The notes under the pieces are model-generated. The model did no database searches and was not told where the DNA came from. It worked only from the letters and a program-made list of their open reading frames with translations. Below are positions 1 through 11,900 of a stretch of 64,000 nucleotides of DNA, piece after piece. Source of the stretch: Chimonanthus salicifolius (taxonomy: Eukaryota; Streptophyta; Magnoliopsida; Laurales; Calycanthaceae); the NCBI GenBank assembly GCA_013350335.1, contig CM023539.1, forward strand, positions 11,780,302 through 11,844,301, given 5' to 3'. Positions within the stretch are counted from its first letter, which is position 1; each line of letters opens with the position of its first letter. The translations under genes and the position numbers were made by a program.

Positions 1-538
1 TATTTCTTCTATTAGTTGTAACTTTAGGACAATTGCACTTAAATTAGTATCATACATTTTATTTTATTTTATTTTTATTTATTGGAATCAGAATCTTCAC
101 CAAAGCTTTTATTGTCTATTTTGCAGGAATTTTAATTACGTCGAGCTTAAAAATCACTGGAGATATGCATAATACGCTAAGCAGCTTTAAATTACGCTCT
201 TAAAAGAAATTGCTGAAAATATGCATAAAAGGCCAAGGTGAGTTTTTAATTTTTTCTTTTTATTTTATATATCTCATGCATTCATATAGATTTATTTAGG
301 GTGTTCTTTGTTATTACTTGCATTTAATCTGTCCATGCATCTAGGTTGTTAGTATTCATGCATTAGATCAGATTGTTTTATTAATGTTTGTATATTTGTT
401 TGAATGCTGTATGGTAATTTAGGACTTCATTTTCACAATACTTAGAAAAATAAGATTAGTAAAATTGGTTCATGCATCTCCCTAATAAAATCAATTAAGG
501 AACCAGTAGATTAGATTTTAGGGTTTCATGCTCAATAG
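1..538. other. AT-rich leader or LTR-like sequence, no gene
   Basis: I see no reading frame with family features here. The sequence is AT-rich with short recurring pieces such as 'atatgcat' and 'gcatta'. It precedes a TRIM insertion and a broken Ty3-type gag, so it may be the LTR or untranslated leader of the element that owned that gag. That is inference. Confidence 0.3.
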
Positions 539-543
539 GAACC

Positions 544-775
544 TGTGATACCCCTTCCCCTCCCTAAAAAGTCCCACATCGGTGGGAATGAAAGGGAGGG
601 GTGGGTTATTAAAGCCACCCAAATTGAAACTCAAGTAAGAGGCCTTTTGGGCCAGGCCACGTGGGCCTGGGCCCAAATGCAAAACCGTGTGGGTTTGAGC
701 TGTGTACGAGGCCCAAAGCGGACAATGTCTTACTTAGTTAAGCCCTAAGCCCTGTTGTCGGGTCGGGTCATTACA
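544..775 (+). repeat. TRIM 5' LTR
   Basis: This 232-bp LTR carries the motif AGTCCCACATCGG near its start. Forms of that motif recur in the TRIM LTRs at 42920-45520 and 44047-44750. Confidence 0.92.
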
Positions 776-779
776 AAAA

Positions 780-793
780 TGGTATCAGAGCCA
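780..793 (+). other. TRIM primer-binding site (tRNA-iMet)
   Basis: The site reads TGGTATCAGAGCCA, which matches the 3' end of initiator tRNA-Met. It starts four bases after the 5' LTR, as expected for reverse-transcription priming. Confidence 0.9.
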
Positions 794-893
794 AGTTCAA
801 CACTCGGACTGTGTGGGCCTATCATCTTTCCCTGGAGTTGTCAAGTGGATCGGAGTCGAGCCGGGGACGGCTCGCGACTTTAGGGGAGGTGAT

Positions 894-1126
894 TGTGATA
901 CCCCTCCCCCTCCCTAAAAAGTCCCACATCGGTGGGAATGAAAGGGAAGGGTGGGTTTATTAAAGCCACCCAAATTGAAGCTCAAGTAAGAGGCCTTTTG
1001 GGCCAGGCCACGTGGGCTTGGGCCCAAATGCAAAACCGTGCGGGTTTGAGCTGTGTGCGAGGCCCAAAGCGGACAATATCTTACTGAGTCAAGCCCTAAG
1101 CCTTGTTGTCGGGTCGGGTCGTTACA
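894..1126 (+). repeat. TRIM 3' LTR
   Basis: This 233-bp LTR is colinear with the 5' LTR. It is preceded by a purine tract at 881-893 and followed by the GAACC target duplication. Confidence 0.92.
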
Positions 1127-1613
1127 GAACCTTTTCAATCTGAATTAATTTTTCTAGCCGGTGAATATTTTTTCTTCAATCATGGTGTCTAGGATTAGTT
1201 CTGTCACCAAGGTGTAAAGAGCCTAAGGATAAGTGGAAACTTAAGTAGATGCCTCGTGCTCCTCCACTTATCTGGGAACTTACCTAGCCATGATTGTGGT
1301 TAAACTTTCATCGGAGACTTAGATTATTTGGAGAGAAAAGTAGGAGCAAGTCTAGAAATACTCCTTAGGGTCCCATTGGCTAAATAAAAATTTGATTGCA
1401 TTATTGCAATTCAAATTTAGATTTAGGCATTCTTCTTGTGTGAATTTGCGTGAATATGAATGATCTTGTTTGTGTATAAAATATTGGTGTCGTGATTCAA
1501 ACAATCGTCTAGTTCGAGTCAAGTCTTCTATCGATTTACCGATCATTGTGTCCGGAGCTCAATCTAGCTCAGTCATAGACAGTCCAACTCCATCACCACC
1601 ACCATCGCCTAAA

Positions 1614-1811
1614 ATGGCCGAAGAAAGAGTAGAAGAGAGAACCCTCCAAGGCTACTTTTCAGCAGTCACTCCCAATACACCATCAAGCATAGTTGTCCTA
1701 CCAACTAATGCAGCCTTTGAACTCAAACCAGGCCTATTACATCTTCTACCCGCATTCTATGGACTTGATCATGAGGACCCTTACCTACACTATTTTGTCG
1801 GTTTCCCTTAG
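1614..1811 (+). pseudogene. Ty3-type gag N-terminal fragment
   Basis: The frame begins MAEERVEERTLQGYFSAV and continues through a Pro/Ser patch, FELKPGLLHLL and FYGLDHEDPY before a stop. The 'FELKP...LLP.F.GL..EDPY' pattern is the start of gag in plant Ty3-type elements, where it precedes the main gag domain. Only about 65 codons remain. A longer open frame starts at 1470, but ATG 1614 fits the family's start better. No protease or polymerase follows. The remnant ends shortly before repeat R begins at 1878. Confidence 0.65.
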
Positions 1812-1877
1812 GTACGACCTCGCACTCATACATTATACTATAATTGGTTCGTACGCTTGTGAGTAATTTAAAATCAC

Positions 1878-3480
1878 ATCACTATGCCAGTAGAGCATCT
1901 TCATTCCTTCATATGTATCAATCCTAAGTTCTATTACATGATATGGGTTGACTCCCTTTGGCTTATTATTTGGCCATCGCTCAAGCCAAGCTTGACCATA
2001 TGACTGGTTGGCTTTTGAGGAATGAAGATGGAACTGTGTAGTTGTGTTAGATTCTCTTACCCCACCCAAAGAATGCTTCAGCCTCTAAAGATTACATCAC
2101 AAAAAAAAAAAGTCTATATCACAAAGAGCTCTTTTCCTATTTGTGTTATTTTTCATATATTACATCATTAATGCTTTTTTTATTATTTCTTTTCTCAGGT
2201 CTCAAATTAGCTTATAAATGTTAAGTATGATTTTGGAATCCATAATGAAAGAGATGCACCAACAAGAGACCAAAGTACAGGAAGAGAGGCAAATTAGAAA
2301 AAATCACAACTAATATTTTGTTTAAATGCATTTTCTTATTTGATATTTGTTTTGTATTAAGGTAATAAGTCCAATAATTTTTATTTTTTCAGAAATATAG
2401 CCCTATTTAGATTTTTTTAAAACTTTATTTGATACTAATTGTTGCATAAGTTTACGTTTATAGATGAGTATATTAAGGTTTTCGATAAAAAAAAAATTGT
2501 TTAAAAATGGGTATAGCTTAGAATTTTAAATATTGGAGCCATTAGCCTAAAAATGAAGGTTAAAAAATTAGATATTAGGCCTGGTAGCATCAAAAGATGG
2601 GTGAGAATTAGATATCGGGCTTGGTAGCATCAAATTTGTGTAAGAATTTGATATTGAGCCTTACAACAACTTGCGCCATTAAATGGATCAAATGGACAAA
2701 TGGGCTTCAGATGGTCCATTAAGATTATTGGACATGCCAGATCTAAATTGGGGCTAATCCTGTTTTACTAGGCCGGGCAAATTCAGACAGTTTTCTTAGT
2801 GGATCTAGATCCATACTAGTTAGGCGGGACATATTTGAGTCTGTTTATAGGCCCAGCCTTTAAATTTGATGAACATAGGTCATTGATTTTTAAATGTTTA
2901 AATTAAGAGATACAATGATAAGATAGAGGTAAAACTTATGCACAATTATTTAAATCGTCCTCTTTGCATCACACCCTACTATGTAGATTCCAAAATCTAT
3001 TTAATGATATATTTTGTTTCAGTAGAGTTCTTATATAAGACCCCATTTGAATAAAAGGCTTATCAAGTTTCACTTTAATTTCATCATTTTATCTCTTAAA
3101 TTATAAACTTTTAAAACTAATTTATTAAAAATTTACAAAAAAATCCTTAATTAACATGATCAACTAGTTTTAAAACTCTGCACAATTATCTATATAATAG
3201 CAGATAGAATGCAAACTCTCGCTGCTCTAATTCAAAAACAATTAACTAGATACATCCCAACCACAGTCAAGGTCTAATTTTAGAATTTTTTTAGAAATCT
3301 AATGTCATAAAATTAAAAATTCAGAAACTCAAAACAGTTATTTTCATCCTTTATTTATATAATCGTCGAAAGCTCAAAAGAGTTATTCCTCATAAACTAA
3401 TTCCATTTTAAGTCGGTCGACTCTGGGCTGTTGAATTCATCCATCCTTTATATAATTGTCAGAAACTGAAAACAGTTATT
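1878..3480. repeat. Repeat R, copy 1, unit 1
   Basis: This AT-rich block is colinear with 57949-59170 plus 62125-62690, about 56 kb away in direct orientation. Shared landmarks are 'atgtatcaatcctaagttct', 'catattacatcattaatg', 'ggcttggtagcatcaaa' and 'gacatgcca'. Its last part contains 'catcctttatataattgtc', which is TATA-like. It has no supported protein. The family is unknown to me. Confidence 0.7.
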
Positions 3481-4555
3481 CCTCATGTGTTAATGGGTTT
3501 TTTCCATATATTGCATCATTAATACTTTTTCTTACTCTCTTACTTTCGTAGCTATCAAATTAGTTTATAAATATTAAGTTTGTTTTTAGAAGTTTAGAAA
3601 GAATGCACCGAGTGGCCAAAGTAGAAGAAGAGAGACAAATTGGAAAAAATGACAACCAATATTTTGTTTAAATGCATTTTTTATTTGATAATTGTTTTGT
3701 ATTAAGGGTAATAAATTCATTATTTTTTTTTAAATTTTCATGTCTAATATAGCACCTTTTAGATTTTTTTAACCCTTATATGATACTAAATTTTGTATAA
3801 GTTTTAAAGATCATAAATTGTGGTATAGGTAAAATATTTTATTAGATTGAAATTATAAATTCTAGGCTTATAGAGGAGTATATTAAAGCTTTGGATAAAA
3901 AAAAAATGATTAAAAATGGGTCTCTTTATAGGCCTACATATAATCTTAACCTTTAATTTTTTATTAGTATAAGTTATTGATTTTTACAAATTTAAATTAG
4001 GAGAGAGAATGATCAATTAAGGAAACACGTATACACAACTTTTTTAAATAGTTCTCTTTACATCACATCAAAATCTATTTAATGATATGTTTTGTTAAAG
4101 AGTTGTAGTAAATAAGGTTTTAGTAGAGTTCTTATATAAAAACCCATTTGAGTAAGAGATTTATGAAGTTTTACTTTTATAAAATCATTCTATCTCTTAA
4201 ATTTAAATTTCATTAAAAAATAAAATTACTTAATTAACATGATGAACTAATATTAAAACTTTACACAATTAATATCTATATAATAACCGATAGAATGCAA
4301 ACTCTCTGCCCTAAATCAAAAACAATTAACTACATACATCCAAATGACAGTCAAGATCTAATTTTAGATTTTTTTAGAAATCTAATATTTTAAAATTATA
4401 AATTCAGAAACTCAAAACAGCTATTCCAACTAATTCCATCTTAAGTCAGTTGACTCAGAGCTTTTGAACTCATGCATCCTTTATTTATATAGCCGTCGGA
4501 AGCTCAAAACAGTTATTCCTCGAAAACTAATTCCACCTTAACTGGATGTGATCTA
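3481..4555. repeat. Repeat R, copy 1, unit 2 (tandem partial duplicate)
   Basis: The blocks 'atattgcatcattaatac', 'aatgcaccgagtggccaaag', 'caattaactacatacatcc' and 'ctcagagcttttgaactcat' repeat, in the same order, those between about 2150 and 3480. The unit lacks part of the middle of unit 1. It ends near 'ttattcctcgaaaactaatt'. No coding sequence is visible. Confidence 0.65.
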
Positions 4556-6635
4556 CATCAATAATCCTAACCTAGCTTGGACAAAATTTGCTTGAATCTG
4601 ATTGTGTGGTGGTAGGGCTAAAACTCGGGTTGGGCGGGTCGGGTTTTGATAAACCCAACACTAACCTATGTCAAAATATATTGAACTCGACCTTACCCGA
4701 CCCGAATTAAAAACCCAATTTAGTCAACCCAACCCGACTCACATTTCTAATACTCTCAACCCGACCCAAAAAAACACGAGTTTGACCTGAGCTTGAATGG
4801 TAATGTTCTTCAGTATATCTTCAATACCAATATTTACTCTTTATCTAAGTAGTTTACATGGCTGGAAGAATCTTCTTGATGGTTTCTAAGAAGGAACGAC
4901 CTCTGACATTACAGGTTGAGACGAAAGAGACTTAAAAAAAAAAAAAGATTCCCTTAAGAAATGAGAAATCTATCCATAGAATTTACAACCTACTTCAAGG
5001 AAAGAAAGAAAGGCAACCCATATCCATTTTCCTCACCTCAATCAATCCCTTGCAGGATTGAAACAAAGACAGACAATCCATCAGACTAAGATGCCTGCAT
5101 TTTCTTAGTTGTCTTACCTTAAGTTTTAGGATTGTGGGCTTACATTAAGATGTCGACATTAATAAAATTTACCTTAACAAAAATTACCTTATCTAAGAAT
5201 TAATGTTGACTTTGACATTAAAAATTACCTTATCTAAGCACTCAATTTACATGCCAAATCTCAGCAGCAAATTTGGCAATTTTTTAGAGATGGAATTGAA
5301 TTCAAAATAAAAGGAAATAAGCAAGAAATTAGCCAGCGTTTGAAGAGGGTCAGGTCTCACACGATGTGCTGGTTATCGATTTTATTAATTAATTTTTAAA
5401 ACTTTATAACTCAAAAAAGACATTAATTAAGTCAATAAATTATCAAATTATTTCTACAATTTTTTTTATTTTTCTGATTTTTTTTTTGTAATTTTTCATC
5501 AATTTATTAATAATTATGGAAATTCTCAATGTCGTAACTTCAAAATAATATTTGAACATGTAAATGATCGATATTTAATGAAAAAATTACATAGCCAATA
5601 AGCTCATAAATTTGTGCATTTTCTATAATTTTTTTGAAAAAATAAAATATATAAAAAAAAAATCGGATTAGAGAGAATCATATCGGCCTATATCCGAGAT
5701 ATGGGCCGATATGGCTGATATCATTCAAAAACGATATTTAAACTTCCGGTGGAAAGTGTCAAGTTCAAACTCCCATGTGAGTTAATGAGCAAACTATGTG
5801 TATGAAAGATTTCTTTTTATGATTTTTCTTTCCTAAAAACAGTCCATGAATTATGAATAGGAATCTAAATGGGTTTTCAAGAATTAATTCTTTTGAAATA
5901 TTCGATCTGAAATAGATTTTGATGGAAACATTAGCTTTATTTTAAATTTTAGATCTATTCTAAAACTAGTCTAACATCTATCTGTATTTGGGTGTAGATT
6001 TATATCTAACCAAATTTGAATCCAATACTGCTAACAAGTAATATGTTAACATAATAATTATTAATAAATATGTTGTATTAAGTTTTATGAAGAAGAAACT
6101 TAAAAAAAAACTTTCATATGTTGTGAGAGGTTACTGAGAGGTTGCTCAATCTTTCAGGGGGTAGGTTGAACCCTCATATTAATATTTAATCCATTTGTCA
6201 TATAGGCTGAACCCTCACAACCCATTCAAATACTAAAATAAATGGGTTGGCGTGACCAATCTCTTATCCCAATTTTTTTAAGTAGGTCAATTTATTTACA
6301 CATATTTGATTGGCCCATTTACCCATTTAACCGTTGAAAAATCTAGATTTCTTTTTTCTTTTATAATAAATGGAAGAATAGGGCCTACAATCATGACCAG
6401 CATTAACTTTGAAAATGATAGATAGAAATCTATATAACATTCAGTGAATGGGAAAAAAGAGTTTTTTTATACTTATAAAATATACCTAATTTTTTTCTTA
6501 GTTATTAATAGGAGCAAATCAAACATGTAAAAACTACTAACTATTATGCATTGGCAATCTCAATTCTTGCCCAGCCTAAATTATATAAATATTCCTAGCT
6601 TCGACTCATCAAACTAATAGGTATACAGATTTAAC
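4556..6635. other. Intergenic, AT-rich, no gene seen
   Basis: There is a stretch at about 4610-4790 of alternating GGGTCGGG and CCCGACCC/CAACCC motifs, like the ends of old plant DNA transposons, but I could not set boundaries. Positions 5660-5740 carry 'gatatcggcc'-like motifs. No open frame with family features is present. Confidence 0.5.
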
Positions 6636-6650
6636 ATCAATTCCATCTCT

Positions 6651-6823
6651 TTTTTTTTTTGAATTTACATGTGGGAAACCGCGGGATACCCAGCCTAAAA
6701 CCCCTATGGGTGAGCCAACGACTCCTAGGGCACACCAAGATTTGGCTATAGGGGTTCGAACCCGCAACCTCCCGCTTCTTGAGGTGGGAGGCAACCAGTT
6801 GAGCTACACCCATGTGGGTAACA
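6651..6823 (-). mobile_element. Full-length tRNA-derived SINE
   Basis: Read on the minus strand, the element starts TTACCCACATGGGTGTAGC. It has a pol III A box (TAGCTCAACTGG) and a B box (GGTTCGAACCC), and it ends in an A tract seen as T's at 6651-6660. A 15-bp target duplication ATCAATTCCATCTCT lies at 6636-6650 and 6824-6838. The two open frames across it are accidents of the SINE. Related shorter copies are at 23258-23390 and 32232-32371. The body is about 173 bp. Confidence 0.93.
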
Positions 6824-7095
6824 ATCAATTCCATCTCTAGTGCAATGTCCATGTTCATTCAAAGTAGGGCAATGGAAAAGTTGAAATCCTATTTGCAATT
6901 ATTTTAAAAATTAAGCACTCAATAAAATGATGAAGAAAAAATAGAAGAATATGATGCGGTAGGGAACTCTTCTATTATTGAAATGCAAATTGTTATTTTA
7001 AGAAAAATAAACATTACATAAATAAGTATCTTAAGAAAGTTGAAATGTAGTGTTGGCCATTTAAGTAATACAATCATTACTCAAGTGGTCTAATA

Positions 7096-8924
7096 TCACC
7101 CTCTGATGATTTCACCACAAAACTCAATAAATCGATCCGCAGTTAGGAAGAATTTCTTCCTCCAAGCTCCATTCAATGCGAGAAGAATAATGAAACCCCA
7201 AAATCCTAATGCATAAGATGCAGCAACAAATGAGTAGAAAAATACAGGATTGTCAACAAACCTCAATGTATCATCTTCTTCCTCAATGGCAGGGTGTGGA
7301 GGGTGCGATGGATTGTTGGAAGAGCAATTTCTTTCAAGTGGTTTCCCACAAAGACCTGGATTGCCCTCATAGCTGTTTGCATTAAAAGTGGAGAATTGGC
7401 CTTCCCAATCTGGTAACGCTCCAGAGAGATTATTAAAGGCAACATTAAAAGTACCAAGGGTATGCAATGAGGTTAACTGTGGGGGAATACGACCAATCAA
7501 ACTGTTGTGAGAGAGATCCAAACTTTCTATATTCTTTAAATATCGAAAGGACTCTGGAATATCACCCATTAGATGGTTGTGAGATAAATTCAATGAGTGA
7601 AGCTCTCTCAAATATCCCAACTCCTTTGGAATGTTACCTGTCAATTGATTCAAAGAGAAATCAACTCCGGTCATCATGGAAAGTGGAGTTCCTTCATAAG
7701 ACCACAAGTTTCCCTTTGTTGTGAACTCAGTTCTAAAGCTTGTAATATCTAACATTTTATCGAAAAAACTCCAATCGACAAGCGTTTTGTTCATCCAAGC
7801 AGAAATGTTATGGAGGCAAGAAGGTATGGTGCCTGAAAGATGGTTATTTGACAAATCCAAGAAATGCAAACTTTGCATTTGACATAATTCTGCTGGAATG
7901 GGTCCATGGAAATCATTCTGACTTAAGAGAGCAAAAGAAAGATTGGCAAGTGTTGGTAACCAAGTTGGGATAATGCCTTTGAAAAAGTTTCTTCTGAAGT
8001 TTAGGGCCTGCAAATTTGTGCTATTAGATGGCATGCGTGGTACTATTTTTGTGAAGCCATTTCCATCAATGAATAGAAATCTCAAGGCAGACAAGTTTGA
8101 ATTTGGTAACGGGATATCCCCATGTAATTTGTTGTTTGATAACCACAAGTAAACCAATGATGGGCTATTTGCTAGCAACATGTGAATCTCTCCGGAAAAG
8201 TTGTTGCTCGACAAATCCAACACTTCCAATGATTCCATGTTACTGCTGAGAGAAATTTCACCTTGCAAGGAATTTCCAGACATGTTGAGGTATAGCAACG
8301 AAGGAAAGAAAATGCTTATGTTGGCCGGAAAGATCCCCCACAAAAGATTGTTGGAGATGTCAAGCGACATAAAGCCAATTGTTGAAATGCCTTGAGAAGG
8401 AAGAGGAAATGAACCCCCTAAGTGATTGTTAGATAGTCCCAAGTGATAGGCCACAGTCAAGTTATAGAATAGCCAATGAGGAATGTTACCCGTAAGGTGG
8501 GTATTTGACAGATCCAGTTCTCCCAAGTAGTTTTGAGTGGCCAAGAAGCTCGGAATGACATTGCCACTACGCTTGTTGACTTGGGTATTTGATAGATCGA
8601 GGTCATATAGCTCAAATGATGGAAGCCATGTTGGGGATTCTGTTTCTACCTCTAACATTGGATTGTTTGCAAGGTCAACGTACCAAAGCATAGATAAGTT
8701 GGCAATAGTGGAGAATTCAAATACGCCATCCAAATTGTTATCGCCGAGAGAAATCCCATTCAATAAACTAAGGTTGCCTAAAGGTAGAATGCTCCCACTG
8801 ATTAGATTTCCAGGCAGATCTAATTGTTCAAGGGACTGCATATAACCGATACATGGAGGAATTCTTCCTTCGATTGAATTGTAGCCCAAATTCATCGACT
8901 TTAGCTTCCGTAATTCACAAAGCC
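7096..8924 (-). CDS. RLP exon 3 (most LRRs, membrane anchor)
   Basis: The exon starts after the acceptor 'tctataacag' with GG CTT TGT (phase 1) and ends at TGA 7098-7096, giving 608 residues. It reads LCELRKLKSMNLGYNSIEG, then about 15 LRRs, an island after CLHNISAWM, and the C-terminal anchor and tail. The open frame extends upstream to an ATG at 8958, but that part is intron and has no LRR character. There are no stops or frameshifts, which is unusual for a gene whose introns are so full of transposons. Confidence 0.88.
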
Positions 8925-11900
8925 CTGTTATAGACATGAAAAAAATAGTAAGTTTCATAAATTATAATGATAGAAATTATTTAAGAAATCAATTTGTTAG
9001 ATGTCCACTTCGAATAATAAGATTAAAAAATTTCTCCTAGCGATTTCAATTTCAAGTCTTAAAATCGAAGTTTAATTTTTAGGATGTTATTATGGGCCCA
9101 GTTCAAATAAGACGGTTGGTTCTCAATTTCTATAACTAATAAGACATTGATGTAGCACACACGTGGGACCCAAGGCCCAACGTGTGGGCACAAAATAAAA
9201 CCAAGAATAGAAGATTTGTGAAGAATAGAAGGAAAAGAAATCAATGCACATCCTTTTGAAACAGAGACAACACTTTCGGCAATTTCCTTTGTTCTTTTTA
9301 CACCGACGATGCTCGAGATCTTCTTCTTTCCATTTTCAATTCTCTCTTTCTTATTTTTTTCGTTTGATTTCTTTTTCTATTTTTAGTTTGCTTGAATGTA
9401 TAAAACCCTTGTTTGGGATGTAAAAGAAACAACAGATTTTGATAATGAATTTATTTTGGGTTTTACCATGTATATCTTCTTCTTCTCCAGGGGATTCCGG
9501 TTCTAGCTCGTGGATTCGAGTACTCTCCTCTGACGATGGCATTTTTTAACGGAGTTCTTCCCTTCCAACGCCACCTTCTCTTCCCTTACAACGCCACCTT
9601 CTCATTTAATTTTCTTTCGAGACTTAGCCTTCACATCCCATCACCCAACTCGCCCATTGATACCCAGACCCCATTTGACCCGTTAAGTCTTTCACCTTTT
9701 TAAACCAACCTTGACCGTACCATACCATTTTTTCCTTTTCCCATGTGTTCTTTTTAAATCTCACAACTCCCTCTAAAAATGGTCATCAAGTAACCCGACG
9801 TGGACTTTCTAGAATCAATGTCTCCTGCCATGTCTACATCTGTGCAGCCTTCTAACAAAGGTTTACAATTTCCAAAGCACAAACACATCTTGTAAGTTCC
9901 TCAAAGATACCAAAGAATTTATTTCACTGTAGAACAATGTTCTTTGCCAGGAGACAACACCAATTACATAAGCTATGATTGGCCATGTACATACCATAGC
10001 ATACATCAAACTACCAACTGCCAACTGCTGATGCATAAGGAACTGCCCTTATGTCACCTTTTTCTATCTCACTTGCTGGAGACTGCTCAGAACTGAGTTT
10101 GAAACGATTTATAAGTGGGGTACTCAATGACTTAGCTTTGTCCATATTAAATCTTTCAAGCACCTTCTTAATTTACCTCTCTTGTGATAGCCAAAGCTTG
10201 CCAACTTTTGTATCTCTCGTGATCTTCATACCAAGTATCTGTTTTTCCAACCCTAAATCTTTCATAGCAAAGGATCTACTAAACTTTGCTTTCAACTTGT
10301 TAATTTTGGTAGCATCTTGTCCAACAATTGACATATCATCTACGTAAAGTAACAAAATAATAAAATTACCATCTAAGAATTTCTTCATACACACACACTG
10401 ATCTGAAGTAGTCCTTTTGTACTCATGATCAACCATGAACGAATCAAACTTCTTGTACCATTGTCACGATGCCTGCTTTAACACAAATATGCTCTTTCTT
10501 CGTCTGCAAACGAAGTTCTCTCTGCCTTTTACTCTGAAGCCCTCAAGTTTCTCCATGTAGATCTCTTCCTCCAAGTCACCATGAAGGAAGGTTGTCTTCA
10601 CATCAAGTTGCTCAATCTCTAAATTAAACTTGCAACCAAACCAAGTACAACTTGTACAGATGGGAATCTTCCCACTTATCTTCCCGTCAATAAGAAACTC
10701 AATGGTTGCTATTAACCGGAGTTCTAATCCAAGTTGAACTCTCTCTAATCAGTCATAATCCAAGTTGTAGTTGTTTCCTAATTGATTTGTTACTCTTCAA
10801 AGAGAGGCTTATAAATTCTATTTATATCTATGATAATGAGAAATACAGTGAGCTATTTTACCAAATTCTACATGTTACAGAGCTAGAGTGTCCTTGGAAC
10901 ATCCGAAATTTCAAATCCCTCCATTCTCTAGTCTATGCCAGATTTTTTTTTTTTTTGAATAGAAATAAACCCTCCCTTCTCTATTCCTTCATACAACAAC
11001 CATCTCTCAACGACAAGTATCTCTTCTCATCCCTAGCTCTCTCCGATGATCCCAACTAACCACATAGAACCCCAGAGCCCTGATCCATTTTCTCTCGATT
11101 TTCCTCTGTAATCATCGTCTCTCTGTACGATGACCCTACTCTTTCAATTGCGATCTCCTCTCAGCAAAGAGGCAACCTTCATGCCTGCCTCAGTAGACTC
11201 CACTTTACGATCCTCTCTCTTATTGTCTGGATTTGTTTCCTCTATAACTAAATGACTCCTCTCAGATCTGGCATCGGGAATCACCTTGTCTATCCAGATA
11301 CAACCAGATCTCGTCGTCCTCTAGCTGCTGTTGCTCCGGCTATCTTCACTAACCTGAATCCCACCTTGCTGCAGTTTGATTCTTCATAAACCCAGACCCA
11401 AGTTCTGCAAGACGTTGCAAGATTCTATTGAAGCCAGACCCAAGTTCTAGTGTTATACACGAACGACACCCTGTGTTGCAGCCAGCGTTCTTCCAGAAGG
11501 TATTTTGTTCCTGCAGCAACCACGCCTTCAGTAAACGCCTCCCTATTGTTGTTCGTCGACTTTCTACAGCATGCATCACCAGCCGAACCTACACTATTTG
11601 AGCAACCCACTAGATCCATTGACACCCAAGTTCGAGCAGATCAATCATTCCATATCTGCAGTCCGCTTAAGCTTCATCTACTTCGAGTTTGAGCGACAAC
11701 TTCCTGCTATTGTTCTCGCCTCTCCTGCTAGGTCCATCCTTTGTTGCTCTAGCAGCCAAAATTTTTAAAAAAAAAAATTGCCACAACAAACCTAGATTCG
11801 TATATGTGTGCAGATCGCTGCAGCCACTCTGATTCCAGGCCATGTTATTCTAAGACAGGCCACTATACAGATGAATCTACAGAGTTCTGAGGTGCTACAG

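Larger units (their letters stand above)
544..1126 (+). mobile_element. Complete TRIM (short non-autonomous LTR retrotransposon)
   Basis: Two direct LTRs (544-775 and 894-1126) flank only 118 bp. The LTRs differ at about a dozen positions, roughly 95% identical by eye. Both begin TGTGATACCCC and end TTACA. A primer-binding site for initiator tRNA-Met (TGGTATCAGAGCCA) lies at 780-793, and a purine tract (taggggaggtgat) ends directly at the 3' LTR. A 5-bp target duplication GAACC flanks the element at 539-543 and 1127-1131. There is no coding sequence, so mobility would need proteins from another element. It sits inside older retrotransposon-like sequence. Confidence 0.93.

Noticed and set aside
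6770..6823. A possible tRNA gene (A and B box on minus strand)
   Set aside because: The tRNA-like head leads into a SINE body with an A tail and a 15-bp target duplication, so it is a SINE and not a tRNA gene.
6637..6858. Open frames on the minus strand (61 and 73 codons)
   Set aside because: They cover the SINE. The B box and target duplication explain the sequence.
7467..8845. Plus-strand open frames of 64-102 codons
   Set aside because: They are opposite-strand shadows of RLP exon 3.
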